Under the pieces are notes generated by a model. It was given only the letters and a program-made list of their open reading frames with translations, was not told where the DNA came from and made no database searches. This document shows, piece by piece, positions 4,351 to 5,695 of a stretch of 5,695 nt of DNA. The DNA lies in assembly GCA_012799845.1 (NCBI GenBank), contig JAAZKL010000060.1:1-5695 (forward strand). The letters run 5' to 3'. A program made the translations under genes and the position numbers. Within the stretch, counting starts at the first letter, position 1. Each line of letters begins with the position of its first letter. The DNA comes from Clostridiaceae bacterium. Lineage in GTDB: Bacteria; Bacillota; Clostridia; Acetivibrionales; DTU013.

Positions 4351-5695
4351 ATGGAACAGTTGGCGATATTGGATTGCGGAGGCCAGTACACCAAGGTTAT
4401 CGACAGAAAAGTCAGGGAACTGGGAGTCAAATCTGATATATTTCCGATCAATGGGGATCTGGAAGTCATAAAGAACTATCAGGCAATAATCCTGTCAGGA
4501 GGGCCGGAAAGCGTCTGGTCTGATTCTGCACTGAAATACGATGAAAGGCTGTTTTCTTTAGAGGTGCCTTTTTTAGGCATCTGCTACGGAATGCAGCTGC
4601 TGAACCATCGTTTTGGCGGTACGGTATCACCGGGAGTCAAAAAAGAATACGGCGAGAGCCAGATCGAGATCATAGAAGACTGCCCGCTGTTTGACGGCAT
4701 CGAGGATCTCACGCAAACGGTCCTGATGAGCCATGGGGATTCTGTCGAGAATCTTGCCCCGGGATTCAGGGTTGCTGCAAAGTCAGGCAACGTAATCGCT
4801 GCGATATATAATGAGGACCTGAAAATCTACGGAGTCCAGTTCCACCCTGAAGTCGACCTCACTGAAAACGGGAAGAGGATGCTGGAGAATTTCCTGAGGA
4901 AGATATGCGATTTCAAGGATGTTTATGCCCTGGAGGACAGGATCAACACTTCGATCGAGCAGATAAAGGATAAGGTCGGGAACGGGAAAGTCCTCGTACT
5001 GGTAAGCGGAGGCGTGGATTCCGCTGTGAGCGCCGCCCTGTTGCTGAAGGCCCTGGACCCGGACAACATATACGCCATCCATGTCGATCATGGACTGATG
5101 CGGAAAAATGAAAGCGATATCATATGTGAAAACCTTAAAAACCTTGGCCTGAAGCACCTGATAAGGGAAAACGCCGAAGATGTTTTCTTTGACAGCAAGG
5201 TTGAAATCGGCGGGCGGGAAGTCGGGCCATTAACCAAATTGGTAGATCCGGAAGAGAAAAGGAACCTGGTCGGGGAGATCTTTATCAAAGTAGTGCAGCG
5301 GGCGGCTGAACGTCTGAACCTGGATTTCAGTTCCACCTTTATCGCCCAGGGGACCCTTAGGCCTGACCTGATCGAAAGCGGGAATCCGGACGTGAGCAGC
5401 TATGCGCATAAAATAAAAACGCATCACAATGATGTCGATATTATTCGCAAGGCAAGGGAGAAGGGACTGGTAGTGGAAACGAACTGGGACTGGCACAAGG
5501 ATGAGGTAAGGCAGGTAGCCAGGATGCTGGGCATCGATGAATCGATCGCGTCAAGGCAGCCATTCCCCGGTCCCGGACTTGCAGTCAGGGTAGTGTGCCA
5601 TGACGGAAGCGATGCGGTGGATGAAGCGGACGCAGTGAAATTCAATAAGCTGCTGTCCGGTTCAAAGACTGCGCACAGCGGAAAGATACTGCCTA
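4351..5695 (+). CDS. guaA: GMP synthase, eukaryotic-type long form (3' end beyond window)
   Basis: GMP synthase converts XMP to GMP with glutamine and ATP, the last step of guanine nucleotide synthesis. The window holds 448 complete codons and no stop. Residues 1-190 are the class I glutamine amidotransferase with catalytic triad C78 (GICYGMQ), H165 and E167 (FHPEV). The ATP pyrophosphatase domain follows, with its PP-loop SGGVDS at 219-224. GTLRPDLIES (334-343), KTHHND (356-361), HKDEV (382-386) and RQPFPGPGLAVRV (402-414) are synthase hallmarks. The wording ILDCGGQYTKVIDRKVREL, TLRPDLIES and THHND matches human GMPS better than the common bacterial enzyme (TLYPDVIES, SHHNVGGLP). AAGGAG (4337-4342) lies 8 bases before the ATG. 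Product certainty is high; the long-form assignment rests on remembered sequences. Confidence 0.96.
   Translation, partial: MEQLAILDCGGQYTKVIDRKVRELGVKSDIFPINGDLEVIKNYQAIILSGGPESVWSDSALKYDERLFSLEVPFLGICYGMQLLNHRFGGTVSPGVKKEYGESQIEIIEDCPLFDGIEDLTQTVLMSHGDSVENLAPGFRVAAKSGNVIAAIYNEDLKIYGVQFHPEVDLTENGKRMLENFLRKICDFKDVYALEDRINTSIEQIKDKVGNGKVLVLVSGGVDSAVSAALLLKALDPDNIYAIHVDHGLMRKNESDIICENLKNLGLKHLIRENAEDVFFDSKVEIGGREVGPLTKLVDPEEKRNLVGEIFIKVVQRAAERLNLDFSSTFIAQGTLRPDLIESGNPDVSSYAHKIKTHHNDVDIIRKAREKGLVVETNWDWHKDEVRQVARMLGIDESIASRQPFPGPGLAVRVVCHDGSDAVDEADAVKFNKLLSGSKTAHSGKILP

Noticed and set aside
1..5695. CRISPR array, insertion sequence, attachment site, tRNA or rRNA
   Set aside because: No regularly spaced repeats, transposase-like frames, terminal inverted repeats with target duplication, or RNA gene signatures were seen on either strand.

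Overview
The window looks bacterial. Shine-Dalgarno sites precede the well-supported starts (AGGAG, GAGGT, GGGAGG, AAGGAG), sigma70-like hexamers lie upstream of several genes, and an AraC-type regulator is present. Moderate GC content, GTG/TTG starts and the gene families suggest an anaerobic Bacillota (Clostridia-like) lineage. That placement is an inference from gene content, not a taxonomic proof.

Layout. (1) 24-713, plus: a short protein related to epoxyqueuosine reductase (QueG), with two 4Fe-4S cluster motifs. (2) 714-1065: an intergenic stretch of about 350 bases. It holds a Trp-rich 36-codon minus-strand ORF with a plausible extended -10 promoter, an imperfect inverted repeat, one copy of a 23-base element seen again at 3518-3540, and a strong plus-strand promoter. 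(3) 1066-1743, plus: a zinc-ribbon protein fused to a P-loop kinase-like domain. A strong GC hairpin follows at 1746-1806 and separates it from the convergent operon. (4) 3337 down to 1818, minus: a two-gene operon with a 4-base ATGA overlap. It encodes a stand-alone AraC-type DNA-binding domain and a BtrH/C39-peptidase-like protein. (5) 3338-3595: a divergent regulatory region with an extended -10 promoter on the minus strand and a TTGACA-type promoter on the plus strand. The plus-strand promoter contains the second copy of the 23-base element. From 3383 to 3517 I see only AT-rich sequence and a 10-base palindrome (3452-3461). (6) 3596-4114, plus: a NUDIX hydrolase with a complete Nudix box. 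(7) 4114-4269: a tiny remnant that opens with the first motif of a calcineurin-like metallophosphoesterase and then breaks off. (8) 4351 to the window end, plus: the first 448 codons of a GMP synthase (guaA) that resembles the long, eukaryotic-type enzyme. It has its own promoter, flanked by inverted TTGCAAT arms.

How the genes relate. This is a mosaic of short independent transcription units, not one pathway. Nucleotide and phosphate chemistry recurs: P-loop kinase, NUDIX, phosphoesterase remnant and GMP synthase. The kinase and the NUDIX gene share an upstream element, so they may be co-regulated. The AraC/BtrH-like pair looks like a split regulator in which the DNA-binding and putative sensor or enzyme parts are separate, translationally coupled proteins. 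I found no CRISPR array, insertion sequence, tRNA or rRNA.
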